Shown in pieces: positions 45,345 to 56,587 of a stretch of 64,000 nt of DNA. The notes under the pieces are model-generated. The model made no database searches. It worked only from the letters and a program-made list of their open reading frames with translations, and was not told where the DNA came from. The stretch comes from Plantago major. Taxonomy: Eukaryota; Streptophyta; Magnoliopsida; Lamiales; Plantaginaceae. The position numbers and the translations under genes were made by a program. Every line of letters starts with the position of its first letter. Position 1 is the first letter of the stretch. The stretch is taken from the NCBI GenBank assembly GCA_026545765.1, contig CM048839.1, positions 15,686,566-15,750,565 on the forward strand, written 5' to 3'.

Positions 45345-47222
45345 ATGGAGGCAATGGACTTCGGATTTAGCTTCAACAATGTCAATTACTCGAACACAAC
45401 GCTACGTATTGTGATCTTGCCTGATGATCACGATAAACCCAGTTCCGATTCCATCTGCAGAAAGCGTCTTCACGATGATTCTGAAGGTATGAATTAATAT
45501 CTATAGTTTCAGAATTATATACATCTACATACGTACGCAGTTGATTTACTTATTATGTACAGTACAAGCTAGCTAGAGTTTGATTTATATTCTTGCATGC
45601 ATGCCCTGCTTAATAATTAGACTACTTGGCTTATTTGATTCTGAATATAAAACTCGGCCAGGAGTTCAATCCATTCAATACGGTGAACGCTTCGTGTGGC
45701 TCGTATATGATCGATCAAATATTTTTATTTTACGTATAACTTTGATTATTTGATTCTTTATTTATATTCAAGTTTGTGTAACCTACTGATCGATCAAAAA
45801 TTAGATTTATGTATACTTTTATTTGTTCGAATACGTGTGTTTTTTTATCTTTGAATTAATGGAAAGATCTGCAGAATTAATGTAGTTTGCTTTATTTGAC
45901 CGGCCGCTGACTTGCTGTGCTATTCTGCAGATCTTTCCATTCCAAGAAAAAAGCAAAAGCATGGCTCCGACGAAAACATTGTTGTGGCTGGTGATGAATT
46001 TGCCCATAAGTTGATTCATGTGAACTCTATAATATTAGGCGGACGCAGTCTTTTTTTCCGCAAGATGTTTTCGAATGGCATGAAAGAGTCGCAGCAGCAA
46101 CACACTACTAGAAAAACTGTATCTATACATATACGAGCCTCAGAGGAAGCTGCCTTCATGGATCTGCTAAAATTTATGTATAGCGGCAAATTATCAAGAG
46201 TGACACCGCCTGCTTTGTGGGATGTTGCAATCGCGGCTGACAAATTCGATGTTCCTTCATGCATTAAGTTGTGCAACCAATTGCTGACCAGTTTGCCAAT
46301 GACACTTGAGTTGGCTTTGCAGTATGTTCACCTTGATTCAACTGGTCTAATTCCTGATTCCATTAGGCCACATCTTGATGACAGTGCAAAGAATTTCCTG
46401 GCCCAACACTTTAAGGAAGTAGAAAAGGCTGAGCTTCAGGACGAGTTGCTAGAACTTCCTTTAACTGGTGTTGAGGCTGTACTTTCGAGTGACTATCTGC
46501 AAGTGAAGTCAGAGGATGAAATATACGATTTCATATTCAAGTGGGTGCAAACGCAATACTCAAATCAGTTGGAGGAAAGGCGGAATGTGTTGAACATGCT
46601 TGTAAGAAGATTCCTCCGCTTCCCTTTCCTAAGTGCTGCCAAAATGGAAGACATCCTGACATGTACGGACATTGATCCTGCGATTGCTTCCAAACTTGTT
46701 GTTGAAGCACTACGGTACCACCAGGCTCTACCGCCACTTCAACAGATTCCTGAGAAATTTGTCAAACGTGCATACAAGCATCCTTGTTTGAAGGTGGTAG
46801 CATTTGACGAGTCATCTTCTCATCCCCAGTGTATAGTCTATCTTGATGTTAAGAGGGATGAATGTGAAAATTCACTCGCAACTGGTGGCAACAGTATCGT
46901 CTTTCAACCTTTCTTCTTGGGTAAACATAAGTTGGGTTTGCGTGTCAATTGCGGAATGGATGAACAAGATCCTGGTTTTGGTTTGTTCTTTACATGGCAT
47001 GGAGATACGAGCATTACCTTCAGTTGTGATCTTGCATCGATAAAGAAACCATCTGAGAAGTTCAAAAGAATACATGAGCAAAACGCAACTATGGAGAGAA
47101 GTGGTATGATGCATGGTTGGACCAATCTGTTTGAAATTCCGTGGGCTTTATTTATCGGTGAAGACAGCCGTTACTTCGTCAACGACATTCTCCGTCTCAG
47201 GATCCATCTAAAAATGTGTTAG
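45345..47222 (+). CDS. BTB/POZ-BACK protein, POB1-like, two exons
   Basis: Exon 1 is 45345-45486 (ends GAAG then GTATGA); exon 2 is 45931-47222 (after CTGCAG). Joined they give 477 aa in frame. A conserved N-terminus (DFGFSFNNVNYSNTTLRI) and a basic patch (RKKQKH, 53-58) are followed by a BTB domain at about 62-165 (NSIILGGRSLFFRKMFSNGM), BACK at about 190-285, and a C-terminal MATH-like region (about 320-470) with CIVYLDVKRDECE and FEIPWALFIGEDSRYF. This matches plant POB1/LRB family proteins, nuclear CUL3 substrate adaptors for ubiquitination. It is shorter than my recollection of Arabidopsis POB1 (about 560 aa), lacking much of the acidic linker before BTB. The start follows a minisatellite; an additional upstream exon cannot be excluded. 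Confidence 0.9.
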
Positions 47223-47529
47223 AAGTATGTAGTTATACACATTTTGTACAGAGAAATCAGAGATGAATTGAAGGTTTTATGGAAAATGTTGCCATTACTG
47301 TTAAATATGTAGCAGTTTTGCTCTTACAGTAGTCACAAGTGTTGGCTGGATTTGACATCAATAGATAGAAATGTTGGTTCAATCTTTGTTTGGTTTCTCT
47401 CTTAATTCAAAGTTAAATGCAGTTTGTATGAAAAAATTCACTTTCATTTGCAAAACTACTTGGATGCATCCTTAATAAAATAAGCAAATGATTTCATTTC
47501 TATTCATGTATGAACGAATAAATGTGTAC

Positions 47530-47877
47530 AAAACGCACTGATTTCTAATTGTTTCACTTGTAATATTCACCCCTTAAAAATACAAAAGAATATGACAACA
47601 GCTTAACCTAGAGCATCATGATGACAGTAGTAAGTATCCTGGGAGACGGTCCACCCGTAATAGATTATTCACAAAAATAAAGAAAAGAAAAAGCTTACAG
47701 AACCAATAAGGAGAATGCACGCAAACATTTGAGTTTGCTCACTGCATGCGTCATAATCTGTAACCTGTAACACAGGATCTGTTTTAATCACAAGAGGAAG
47801 ATAAGTAAGAAGACACAAAAAAACAAATGACTTGGTAGAAAGGATGCAAATCCACATCTCTATCTACATACTGTATA
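47530..47877. repeat. Duplicated P450-upstream block, copy 1
   Basis: Nearly identical to 49800-50052 (blocks such as GAATGCACGCAAACATTTGA and CACAGGATCTGTTTTAATCA), with an extra 100 bp at about 47572-47671. It ends at the target duplication of MULE-C. Confidence 0.85.
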
Positions 47878-47889
47878 TTATTATAATTA

Positions 47890-48991
47890 GGGAGAAAATT
47901 ACATACACCACCCCTGCTGCTAGACGACTCTGTAACAGATGACTACCATTTAGTTCAACAATTACATCTAGGTCCATTAATCCGTTTTTGTGTTGACCAG
48001 CTTAAGTCAGCTATCAGCTTATTTACAAACCAAACAGATCCTTACCAATTCTTTCTAAATTTTTTTTTTTAAACAAGATCTGTGATAATAGCATAAAACC
48101 GAACCGTAATTAATTGTCTGATAGAATCGAATAAGATTAAACTTGTCAAAACAAAAACATCAAAACAAACAGATTGGCAAAATCTATTCCTACTCGCTAG
48201 ATTGATGGAAGCTCCACCACGGATTGGCAAAATCTTCTTCCATGGCTGACTTCAATGGAAGCTTCTTGATGGAAGCTCCACCACGGAACCACCATGGAAG
48301 CTCCACCACGGCCGGAACCACCATTCCAGATCTGCCATGGCCGGAACCACTATGGAAGCTCCACCACGGAGCTTCCATTCCGGATCTGGAAGCTCCATTC
48401 CAGATCTGCCATGGCCATGGCCAATGGATCAGGGCGGAGGTGGTGGTGAAGGTGGAGGGGAGGGCGTAGGTGGTGGTGAAGGTGGAGTAGGCGGTGGTGG
48501 AGGGGATGAATGGATGAAGCATGGCCTGCTCCAATTTGTGATTAAATTGGCTTCTTTCTCATCTGATTCGATCGATCGATCTCTTCTTTCTTCTTAATCT
48601 TCTTCTTTCTTCTTAATCTTCTTTCTGGAGCAGGCAGTTTCTTCATAATCTTCTTCTTTCTTCATATTTTACCACTAAGTCTAGTTTTTTTGAAAAAAAT
48701 GGTAAATAAATTATTACAAGTGACTACTTGATAAATTTAATTCAATTACATTGAAGTCCTCACGTGCTTCTCACGTGATTAGTCATTAGGTAAGGCTGTT
48801 TGGTGATTTTGAAAAGCTGAAATTGGAACAGGGCAAATATGGTTTTTCCTGGCTTAAGTTCGCGAAAAGTCAAATTCGTGGACCTAGATGTAATTGTTTT
48901 GTATCGAGTAGGATTTGCATGTAATTGTTGAACTAAGTGGTAGTCATCTGCAAGATAAAAATCTAACAGGGGGCCTATATGTAATTGCCCC
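47890..48991. mobile_element. MULE-C, non-autonomous, 9-bp duplication
   Basis: Flanked by ttataatta at 47881-47889 and 48992-49000. Left end GGGAGAAAATTACATACACC; right end (reverse complement) GGGGCAATTACATATAGGCC. It has no transposase. The middle (48196-48405) repeats ATGGAAGCTCCACCACGG, followed by a GGTGGTGGTGAAGGTGG stretch that is open in several frames. Confidence 0.88.
48196..48405. repeat. GGAAGCTCC array in MULE-C
   Basis: Six ATGGAAGCT/CTGGAAGCT words, four continuing as CCACCACGG, mixed with CCATTCCAGATCTGCCATGG. ORFs on both strands are repetitive. Confidence 0.8.
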
Positions 48992-49008
48992 TTATAATTA
49001 TAAGTCAG

Positions 49009-49057
<49 letters not shown>

Positions 49058-49058
49058 T
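49009..49058. repeat. (TCTA)n microsatellite
   Basis: About twelve TCTA units, followed by a 15-bp tandem pair (ATAATAGAGGATGCT) to about 49090. Confidence 0.9.
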
Positions 49059-49099
49059 ATAATAGAGGATGCTATAATAGAGGATGCTATAAAGTTTTG

Positions 49100-49446
49100 G
49101 TACCAAGTGAATGTACCACTTTACCCTTAATGAATTTCAAGTTTTGCCCTACTCTAAAAGAGTTTCTTATCAAATGCTAAAAGAGAATTTGTTCTATGTT
49201 GTAATTAGATAAAATGTAAAAGTTTCTTCCAATTCCTTATTGGAAATTGTTGCAAACTTAATTTCGATTTCTTATTCATTTCATTGTTAGATAAAACTCG
49301 ACTTATAATTGGTATGTGTATTGTGCACATTGGTGATTTAATACACAATTTTAATATGTTTTCTTACAAAATATATATAATTAATGTAAATCATTGACAT
49401 TATTAAGTGAAAAAAACTCTCATCTTTTTATTGAGAAAGTCTCTTG
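49100..49446. other. Intergenic, no gene seen
   Basis: AT-rich sequence between the microsatellite and the second dispersed repeat; no reading frame of note. Confidence 0.4.
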
Positions 49447-49671
49447 ATAGACGGTCTCTAGATCACATATATATAGACGGACCTATATTGTGAAGAAAAC
49501 CATCGATTTTATTAATCAATGTACGTCAACGTTTTGAACATTTATGCTTTTTCATATTAAAAAAAATACATTTTATTAACTGCATAGACGTTTTGATTAA
49601 TTACTTGGATGATTTTCCTGATAACATAAGTCTGTCTCTATATATGTTCCCGTCTCTCCGGAGACGTTCTT
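49447..49671. repeat. Dispersed repeat, copy B (unclassified)
   Basis: Related to 32587-32790 through ATCGATTTTATTAATCAA and ACGTTTTGATTAAT. Ends contain GACGGTCTCTAG and CCGTCTCTCCGGAGACG. Confidence 0.6.
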
Positions 49672-49799
49672 TTTTACTTATATTTTCCATCGATTTTTGT
49701 GAGTTTATAACATATCTTTCCATGAAATTATATTAATTGTTTTTATAATAAATACTCACGTGATGTTATGGAGTGTACTTGGCACCGCTCCCACTAAGT

Positions 49800-50052
49800 G
49801 CAAAACGCCCTGATTTCTATTTGTTTCACTTGTAATATTCCCAAAAATAAAGAAAAGAAAAGGCTTACAGAACCAATAAGGAGAATGCACGCAAACATTT
49901 GAGTTTGCTCACTGCGTGCGTCATAATCTGTAACCTGTAACACAGGATCTGTTTTAATCACAAGAGGAAGATAAGTAAGAAGGCAAAGAAAAAAAACAAA
50001 TGACTTGGTAGAAAGGATGCAAATCCACATCTCTATCTACATACTGTATATA
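49800..50052. repeat. Duplicated P450-upstream block, copy 2 (promoter region)
   Basis: Near-identical to 47530-47877 minus a 100-bp insert. Here it lies directly upstream of the first P450 gene and abuts its TATA box. Confidence 0.85.
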
Positions 50053-50057
50053 TATAA

Positions 50058-50065
50058 CTATATAA
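50058..50065 (+). promoter_or_regulatory. TATA box of the first P450 gene
   Basis: CTATATAAG lies about 60 bases before the ATG at 50126. A short 5' leader is plausible. Confidence 0.5.
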
Positions 50066-50125
50066 GATAGATGTCCAAGCGAAGCGATCCAACTTCCTAA
50101 GTGACAGTAACCAGCTAGTTCAATC

Positions 50126-51745
50126 ATGGAAATAAGCTGGGTATACACACTCCTCTCGCTCTTTCTCCTTCTCATAGCATCCAGAGTTTTCACTACCCGA
50201 AAACAAAAACTTCCGCCTAGCCCCTGGCCTGCAATTCCCTTGCTAGGTCACCTCTATCTCCTTAAGCCACCATTGCACCAAACTTTGCATCGAATATCTG
50301 AAAAGCTAGGACCTATCTTTTCGCTAAGGTTTGGGAACCGTCTCATTGTTGTGATTTCATCCCCTGCACTAGTGGACGAGTGCTACACTAGAAATGATAT
50401 CGTTTTAGCAAACAGACCCCGTGTTCTTGGAGCCAAGTATATTGGTTACAACTACACGACTCTAGTTAGCTCTCCATACGGGGACCACTGGCGAAACCTA
50501 CGGCGCCTCACCACTGTTGAAGTATTTTCGACAGCCCGCCTAAACAAGTTTGCGTCAGAAAGACAGGATGAAGTTAAAATTCAGTTACAAAAGCTGTACA
50601 GCTACTCAGGGCAAGACTTTGCGAGAGTTGAACTCAGACGCGTGTTTTCCGAGATAACTTTCAATCATATAATGAGAATGGTGGCTGGAAAGCGCTACTT
50701 TGGCGAAAGGGAGGAAAACAAGGAGGCAAAGCTATTTCGAGAGCTTATCAATGAAGTTCTTAGACGAGGTGGTGTGTCACACGCTTCCGACTTTTTCCCG
50801 GTTCTCAGATGGATAGACTACAAGGGATATCAGAAGAGCTGGGAAAGGTTATTCGGCAAAATGGATGCTTTTATACAAAGTTTGATTGAGGAGCAGAGGA
50901 ACCATAATAGTGCAGATACCATGATTGGTCATTTGCTTTCATTACAAGAGTCGGAACCCGAATATTACTCAGATACCATAATCAGAGGGATCATAATGGT
51001 AAGTTTATCGTATTTTCTTTCTAAGTTGATTATGTGTGAAAGTATTTTGCCCTGTAAATGACGTAGTTTTCATCTATGGTGATTGACAAACGTTTATATG
51101 GCCGTATCATCATTTGAGCAATGGCAGGTAATGCTAATAGCTGGGACAGACACATCAGCTGTGACGCTAGAATGGGCAATGTCGGCTCTGCTAAACAATC
51201 CTGATAAGTTAGAGAAGGCTAAGGCAGAGGTAGACAATGTCATAGGCAACGATCGTCTTATCAACGAGTCGGATTTATCCCATCTGCCATACCTTGAGCA
51301 TATCATTTCTGAAACAATGCGGTTATTCCCTGCAACTCCACTACTAGTACCACATGAATCATCAAGTGATTGCAAGATTGGGGGATATGATATACCAAAA
51401 GGAACGATACTGCTCATGAATGCATGGACTATACACAAGGATCCTATGATCTGGGACGATCCTAAAAGCTTCAAGCCCGAGAGATTTGAAGCTGGAGAAG
51501 TTGGACCCCCAAAGTTGATCCCTTTTGGGATGGGAAGGAGGTCGTGTCCTGGGAACGGCCTGGCACTAAGGGTCGTTGGTTTGGCGTTAGGTTCACTTAT
51601 ACAGTGTTTCGAGTGGCAACGGATCAATCAGGCTAAGGTAGACTTGACAGAAGGAAGTGGGTTATCCATGCCGAAAGCCATACCTCTACAGGCCAGGTGC
51701 AAAGCAAGAGATGTACTTCACAAAGTTCTAACTGCAGCTGCCTAA
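50126..51745 (+). CDS. CYP81-family cytochrome P450, two exons
   Basis: Exon 1 50126-50998 and exon 2 51128-51745 (GTAAGT...GGCAG, phase 0, 129-bp intron) give 496 aa. An N-terminal membrane anchor (about 5-20), the proline-rich hinge [17 protein letters not shown], the I-helix AGTDTSA, the K-helix ETMR, PERF and the heme loop [12 protein letters not shown] are all intact. Intron position and [14 protein letters not shown] fit family CYP81, ER-bound monooxygenases that use NADPH-P450 reductase in specialised metabolism (flavonoids, lignans, glucosinolates, terpenoids depending on species). The substrate cannot be told. It pairs with 52804-54567; a relic lies between. The promoter block is duplicated upstream. 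Confidence 0.92.
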
Positions 51746-51834
51746 AATGTTTGCTAAAATCTTTCCAACAATTACAATGTACTGTATCGGTATTAATATA
51801 TGTGTGTATATGCTAAATTAAAGAATACAAAAGC

Positions 51835-51990
51835 AAAGAGACAAAGTGCTACCTCCAAGCCAATACTCCCAGCATTGCAGAAACATTGGAAACATCTCTA
51901 TTCACTAGCTGCATATGTCACCACCTGTTACATCACAAAAAGGAAGATTAACTAGATATAATTACATAAAGTTGCATATCTATCTATACA
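51835..51990. repeat. P450-upstream block, copy 3 (diverged)
   Basis: Weakly similar to the other two: ACATTGGAAACATCTC, CTAGCTGCATATGTCACC, ACCTGTTACATCACA and GCATATCTATCTATACATGC occur in the same order. It precedes the P450 relic. Confidence 0.5.
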
Positions 51991-52049
51991 TGCTCAGGCA
52001 CATCCAAATCACAAATGTAATATTAGTAAGTCAATACAATCAAGTTTAC

Positions 52050-52375
52050 AAAGCTGGCTACACACACACACTCCTCTCTATCTAGCTACTAGATGGGACA
52101 GATACATCAGCAGTGATCACATTATCAACAAATTATATTATCCATTCTTTCATGCTAGTACCATTAGGTAATTGCATAATTGCGCATTGACATGCCAAAA
52201 GGGATGATATTGCTGGTGAATGCATGTGCTGTAGACAGGATTCCCAGAGCTTAGGACGACCCGAAAACTTCATGACTCAGATATGTGAAGCTAGCTAAGT
52301 TGGAGCACCAAAATTGTTTCGTTTTGGATGGGAAGAAGGCCGCGTCCAGTTCACTAAGTTCTAACTAGATGAGTA
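52050..52375 (+). pseudogene. CYP81 pseudogene relic
   Basis: Fragments in order: SWLxTxxPLY-like anchor (52050-52085), GTDTSAV (52095-52120), a KGMILLVNA-like block (52195-52225), VGAPKL (52300-52320) and FGW-GR near the heme loop, ending at TTCTAACTAG. Most of exon 1 and much of exon 2 are deleted, with frameshifts. It lies between two intact tandem copies. Confidence 0.75.
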
Positions 52376-52803
52376 GCTTTCCTACCTCTCAGGAAACACA
52401 GGAGAGAGGGTGATATTACATTATACTATTACTAAATGCATTTTCAATGCCAGTGAATATTATATATTTTTCACATTTTGGCTCCTTGTCAAACATGTTT
52501 TCACACCAGGATTGCTAATCGGCATAGAATTGAAACTTTGAAGTACTGACAGAAGCTCAAGACAACAAACTTTATCATAGCTTCTTTATATGATTTAGAA
52601 TCAACAACAAATTTGTCATGTCATGGAGCACATTGCAGGTCATCATCTATTTTGGTGACAAAAGGAACACAAGCCAAAAAGGGGACACAATAACAAAGAC
52701 TCTCATTGAAAAGAACGAACCCCATCTCTCGTTCTATTTATTGTCATGCATATATGGATATAGACCTCCAAATTACACATGACAATTATCAGTTAACACA
52801 GTC

Positions 52804-54567
52804 ATGGAAACAAGCTGGCTATACACACTCCTCTCTGTCTTCCTCCTTCTAGCAACCAAATTTTATACAACCCGAAAACCAAAACTACCTCCTAGCCCGT
52901 GGCCTGCACTTCCCTTGCTAGGTCACCTTTACCTGCTGAAACCACCGTTGCATCAAACTTATCATCAAATATCCAAAAAACTAGGCCCTATCTTTTCACT
53001 GCGGTTTGGAAACCGCCTGATTGTTGTGGTTTCATCCCCTACACTAGTCGAAGAGTGCTTCTCTACAAATGATATTGTATTAGCAAACAGACCCCGTTTT
53101 ATTGGATGGAAGTATCTCGGTTACAACTACACTACTCTTGTAAGCTCCCCATATGGGGACCACTGGCGAAATCTTCGGCGCCTTACTACAATTGAAGTAT
53201 TCTCATCTGCCCGACTCAATAATTTTATATCCCAAAGACAAGATGAAGTTAGATGTCTACTGAAAAAGCTGTACAATAACTCCAGCCAAGACTTTGCACG
53301 AGTTGAACTCAGACATGTCTTTTCCGAACTAACTTTTAATAATATAATGAGAATGGTGGCTGGAAAGCGGTATTTTGGTGAAGGGGAAGAAAGTGAGGAG
53401 GCAAAATTATTCCGGGAGCTTATAAACGACGCATTCAAACGAGGTGGTGTATCAAACCCGGCAGACTTTTTCCCGGTTCTCAGATGGATAGACTACAAAG
53501 GATATAAGAAGACCTGGGGAAGTGTATTCGGAAAAATGGATGTTTTTCTACAAAGATTAATTTCTGAGCACAGGAACCATATTAGTACAAACACCATGAT
53601 AGATCATTTACTTTCATTACAAGAGTCAGAACCAGAATATTACTCAGACACTGTGATCAAAGGGATCATAATGGTAAGTTACTACTCTTATCTAAGCTGC
53701 TTCTATACAATATATGGATATCAGAATTTAACTTCTTCCACATTACTTGAGATGAAAGAGAATTTACTAAAACTTTTTCACTTTATGATTAGTTTTGACG
53801 ATAGGTAAAAATCTAGTCCAGTAGAAAATTTCCCCTGTATTTGAGTAAAATTTTAATCCATCACGATTAAAATACTTGATTGAGTGATTATATCAATGTT
53901 CAAGTCCTATATAGTATGTTCTAATTTGGTCCTGTGATTACTATTACAGGTCATGCTACTAGCTGGTACAGATACATCAGCGGTGACCTTAGAATGGGCA
54001 ATGTCTACTCTGCTTAACCATCCTGATAAGTTAGAGAAGGCTAGAGCAGAGGTGTACAGTGTGACTGGGAATGAACGTCTTATCAACGAGTCAGATTTAT
54101 CGCATCTGCCATACCTTGATAATATCATTTCTGAGACCTTGCGGCTATTTCCTGCAATTCCAGTAATAGTACCACATGAATCATCAAGTGACTGCAAGAT
54201 TGGGGGATACAACATACCGAAAGGGACAATATTGCTCGTGAATGCATGGGCTATACACAGGGATCCCACAGTCTGGAACGAGCCTGAAAGTTTCAAACCC
54301 GAGAGATTTGAAGCTGGTGAAGTTGGAGCCCCAAAGTTGATCCCGTTTGGGATGGGAAGGAGGTCGTGTCCAGGTAACGGCCAAGCGTTACGGGTCGTTG
54401 GATTGGCATTAGGTTCACTTATACAGTGTTTCGAGTGGCAACGGATCGGGGAGGATAAAGTAGATTTGACGGAAGGAAGCGGGATATCCATGCCTAAAGC
54501 TACACCACTAGAGGCCAGGTGCAAAGCAAGAGATGTACTTCACAGAGTTTTAACTACAGCTGCCTAA
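52804..54567 (+). CDS. CYP81-family cytochrome P450, two exons (tandem paralogue)
   Basis: Exon 1 52804-53673 and exon 2 53950-54567 (GTAAGT...TTACAG, phase 0, 276-bp intron) give 495 aa. The anchor [13 protein letters not shown], hinge [18 protein letters not shown]-helix AGTDTSA, ETLR, PERF and [12 protein letters not shown] are all present. It is very similar to the 50126-51745 gene, including exon boundary and C-terminal [15 protein letters not shown], but has a longer intron and a different upstream region. Probable ER-bound monooxygenase; the two copies may have diverged in substrate. Confidence 0.92.
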
Positions 54568-55500
54568 AATGTTAGCTTGAATCTTACCATCAATTTAAAC
54601 TCCAACCGCTAAGAAATGTAATTTATCATAAAGAAGTGGAGTCAGTTATGATGATGTTATATTCTCAGAAAACACAGGAGAGCAATGCTAAATGTTTGTC
54701 ACAAGCCAGAAACATATTACTGCTCATCATCGTTAGTGTTTGAATAAAATAATAAAAGACTGGAGTGTGTTACTTTTCTTACCTTTTGGACTATTTGATT
54801 CCTCAGCAGCATCAAGTTCTCAATCTTTGGAGAACCAAAACTTTTCTTTAATTCACCAAATTTTTGCTTGAACATCAGCGTTATGCGATTTTACCCAGAG
54901 TGTCATGATACGAAAAATTCAAGTGGCGAGAGTTAGTACTTGCAGTAATGAGTGCAAAATTACAGCAAAAAATGAGAGGAACACAGCAGAAAAAAAGGAA
55001 ATGATAGAACATGAAGCAACAAGAAGAAACATCTCCTATCCATGCGTTCACAGTTTCTTCTATATAACACATTTGCGTGTTTATCCATTCCCATCATAAA
55101 ATGAGAAACACAATCGAGACAAACTACTAAGCAGCAAAACACTTGTCAAATCACCAGTTTCTACTTTCTAGTAAACAAAACATATATCATATGATCAGTC
55201 TAACTTATCATCAATAAATCATAAAATCAATTTGGCTGTACATTGGAGTGAATTGTCAGTCTCCCAAATTAACAACATGACTTCATCCCAAATATTTTGT
55301 GTAGAAGATCTATACTAACTAGTAACTAGTACTGCAACATGAATATTTGTAGCATATACACTGAGATTAAAGCAATCAAACATAGGAAAATCGAATTGTT
55401 ATCAAAGTTCACTCCGTAGCTCATGATTAGTGTGCAAATGGAAGATTTACATACCTTTGACTCCATGGAAAGCATGGCCTGAATATTAACCTGGAAAATC
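54568..55500 (-). pseudogene. Possible minus-strand exon remnants (unidentified)
   Basis: Exon-like pieces: 55455-55490 reads VNIQAMLSMESK between TTTTCCAG and GTATGT; about 54787-54880 reads MFKQKFGELKKSFGSPKIEN and on, ending QK before GTAAG. The repeated upstream blocks (47.7, 49.9 and 51.9 kb) also have CAG-bounded pieces in the same orientation. No complete gene can be assembled. The rest is AT-rich. Confidence 0.25.
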
Positions 55501-56339
55501 TGGCAGAACTAGTCTCAAGTACGATAGAAAATTGTAATTTACAGTAATCGAGTTTTGTCAGGAATTCAGATGGAATTAGACCGGAGCAATGCAAAAGACG
55601 AACTATTATATTACGAACTGAAACCGGTCGGGTCATATTCGGATAAATTAACCCGCCCAACTCATGCAATTGGTAACACAATTGGCATTCGAGAAAAATT
55701 TATTTTTGGTACACTGTAATGAGATAGTTCTAATTTTGATAAACCAGCATGGTATTGTCTAATTTCAGTGCACAAAAGCAACCTTATTTGAATTTTTGTA
55801 CTCCGTTCAATTTTTCAGATCAATTTGCTGATGTGCCAGCCAGAAAATTCAAAATACGTATGTTGACCATATATTAGTCTATTTTGACCAAGAAAAAAGA
55901 TAAAACATTTAACTAGACACGTGACATTCTCTGGTTTGTTCTGGATGTATTTCAAAGTAAAACTCAAAAAAAATTTTAAATCATATAAAATTATAAAATA
56001 TTATAGTATATTTTAAACATAAAAATTCATCCATCCATTGATCAACTCTTTGATCCAACGAATACGACTTATTCAGTACAAAGTGACATGTGAGTCATTC
56101 ATCCATTCATGATCGAACGGCTACTAAAAGTCACATACATCTTATCCAACAACAGTTCATTTGATTAGGTCATTCTTAGCCAATATACTCTCTTCATCCC
56201 GGACTCAACTTTCCATGGTTCGGACACAAAATTAAATTTTAAGAGAAGAGTTATTTGGTACGATCAGTTAATGGAAACAACTCTATTCTTCTAACATCTC
56301 TATAACAATAACCACTCTAGACTCTACTATCTCATTCAC
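55501..56339. other. Intergenic, no gene seen
   Basis: AT-rich sequence. TACTCTCTTCATCCCGGACTC near 56188 resembles one end of a Stowaway element but no partner is seen. Confidence 0.4.
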
Positions 56340-56587
56340 AATTTCTTGGCGCGAAAGCGATACCATTTCCCGCCATATCCAGCCAGACCCCTCCCAATCC
56401 CCGACCACCTCCACCTCCTAAAATCGCCGCTCCACAGTAAACTACACCACCTCTCCGCAAAATCCGGCTAAATCTTCTCCCTCAAACTTGGGTTCCGCCA
56501 CCTAGAAGTTGTCTCCTCACCTAATCTAGCCGAAGAATGCTTCATTGGCTCAAACAACATCCTTTTCGCAAACCAGTCGACGGTTCT
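56340..56587 (+). pseudogene. P450 N-terminal fragment cut by CACTA
   Basis: Encodes the hinge (FPPYPARPLPIPDHLHLL), KSPLHSKLHHLSAKSG, a stop, then IFSLKLGFRHLEVVSSPN, LAEECF and ILFANQS. This is a CYP81-like start, of a different subfamily from the two intact genes. It ends exactly where the CACTA element begins; the remainder should be on its far side, beyond the window. Confidence 0.8.

Noticed and set aside
48190-48534. 114-codon ORF in MULE-C as a captured gene
   Set aside because: The ORF is a translation of the GGAAGCTCC array and a GGTGGTGGTGAA repeat; the opposite strand is also open.
51094-51627. 177-codon minus-strand ORF
   Set aside because: Antisense to exon 2 of the first P450; the same shadow appears at 53907-54524 opposite the second P450.
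53907-54524. 205-codon minus-strand ORF
   Set aside because: Shadow of conserved P450 codons on the other strand.
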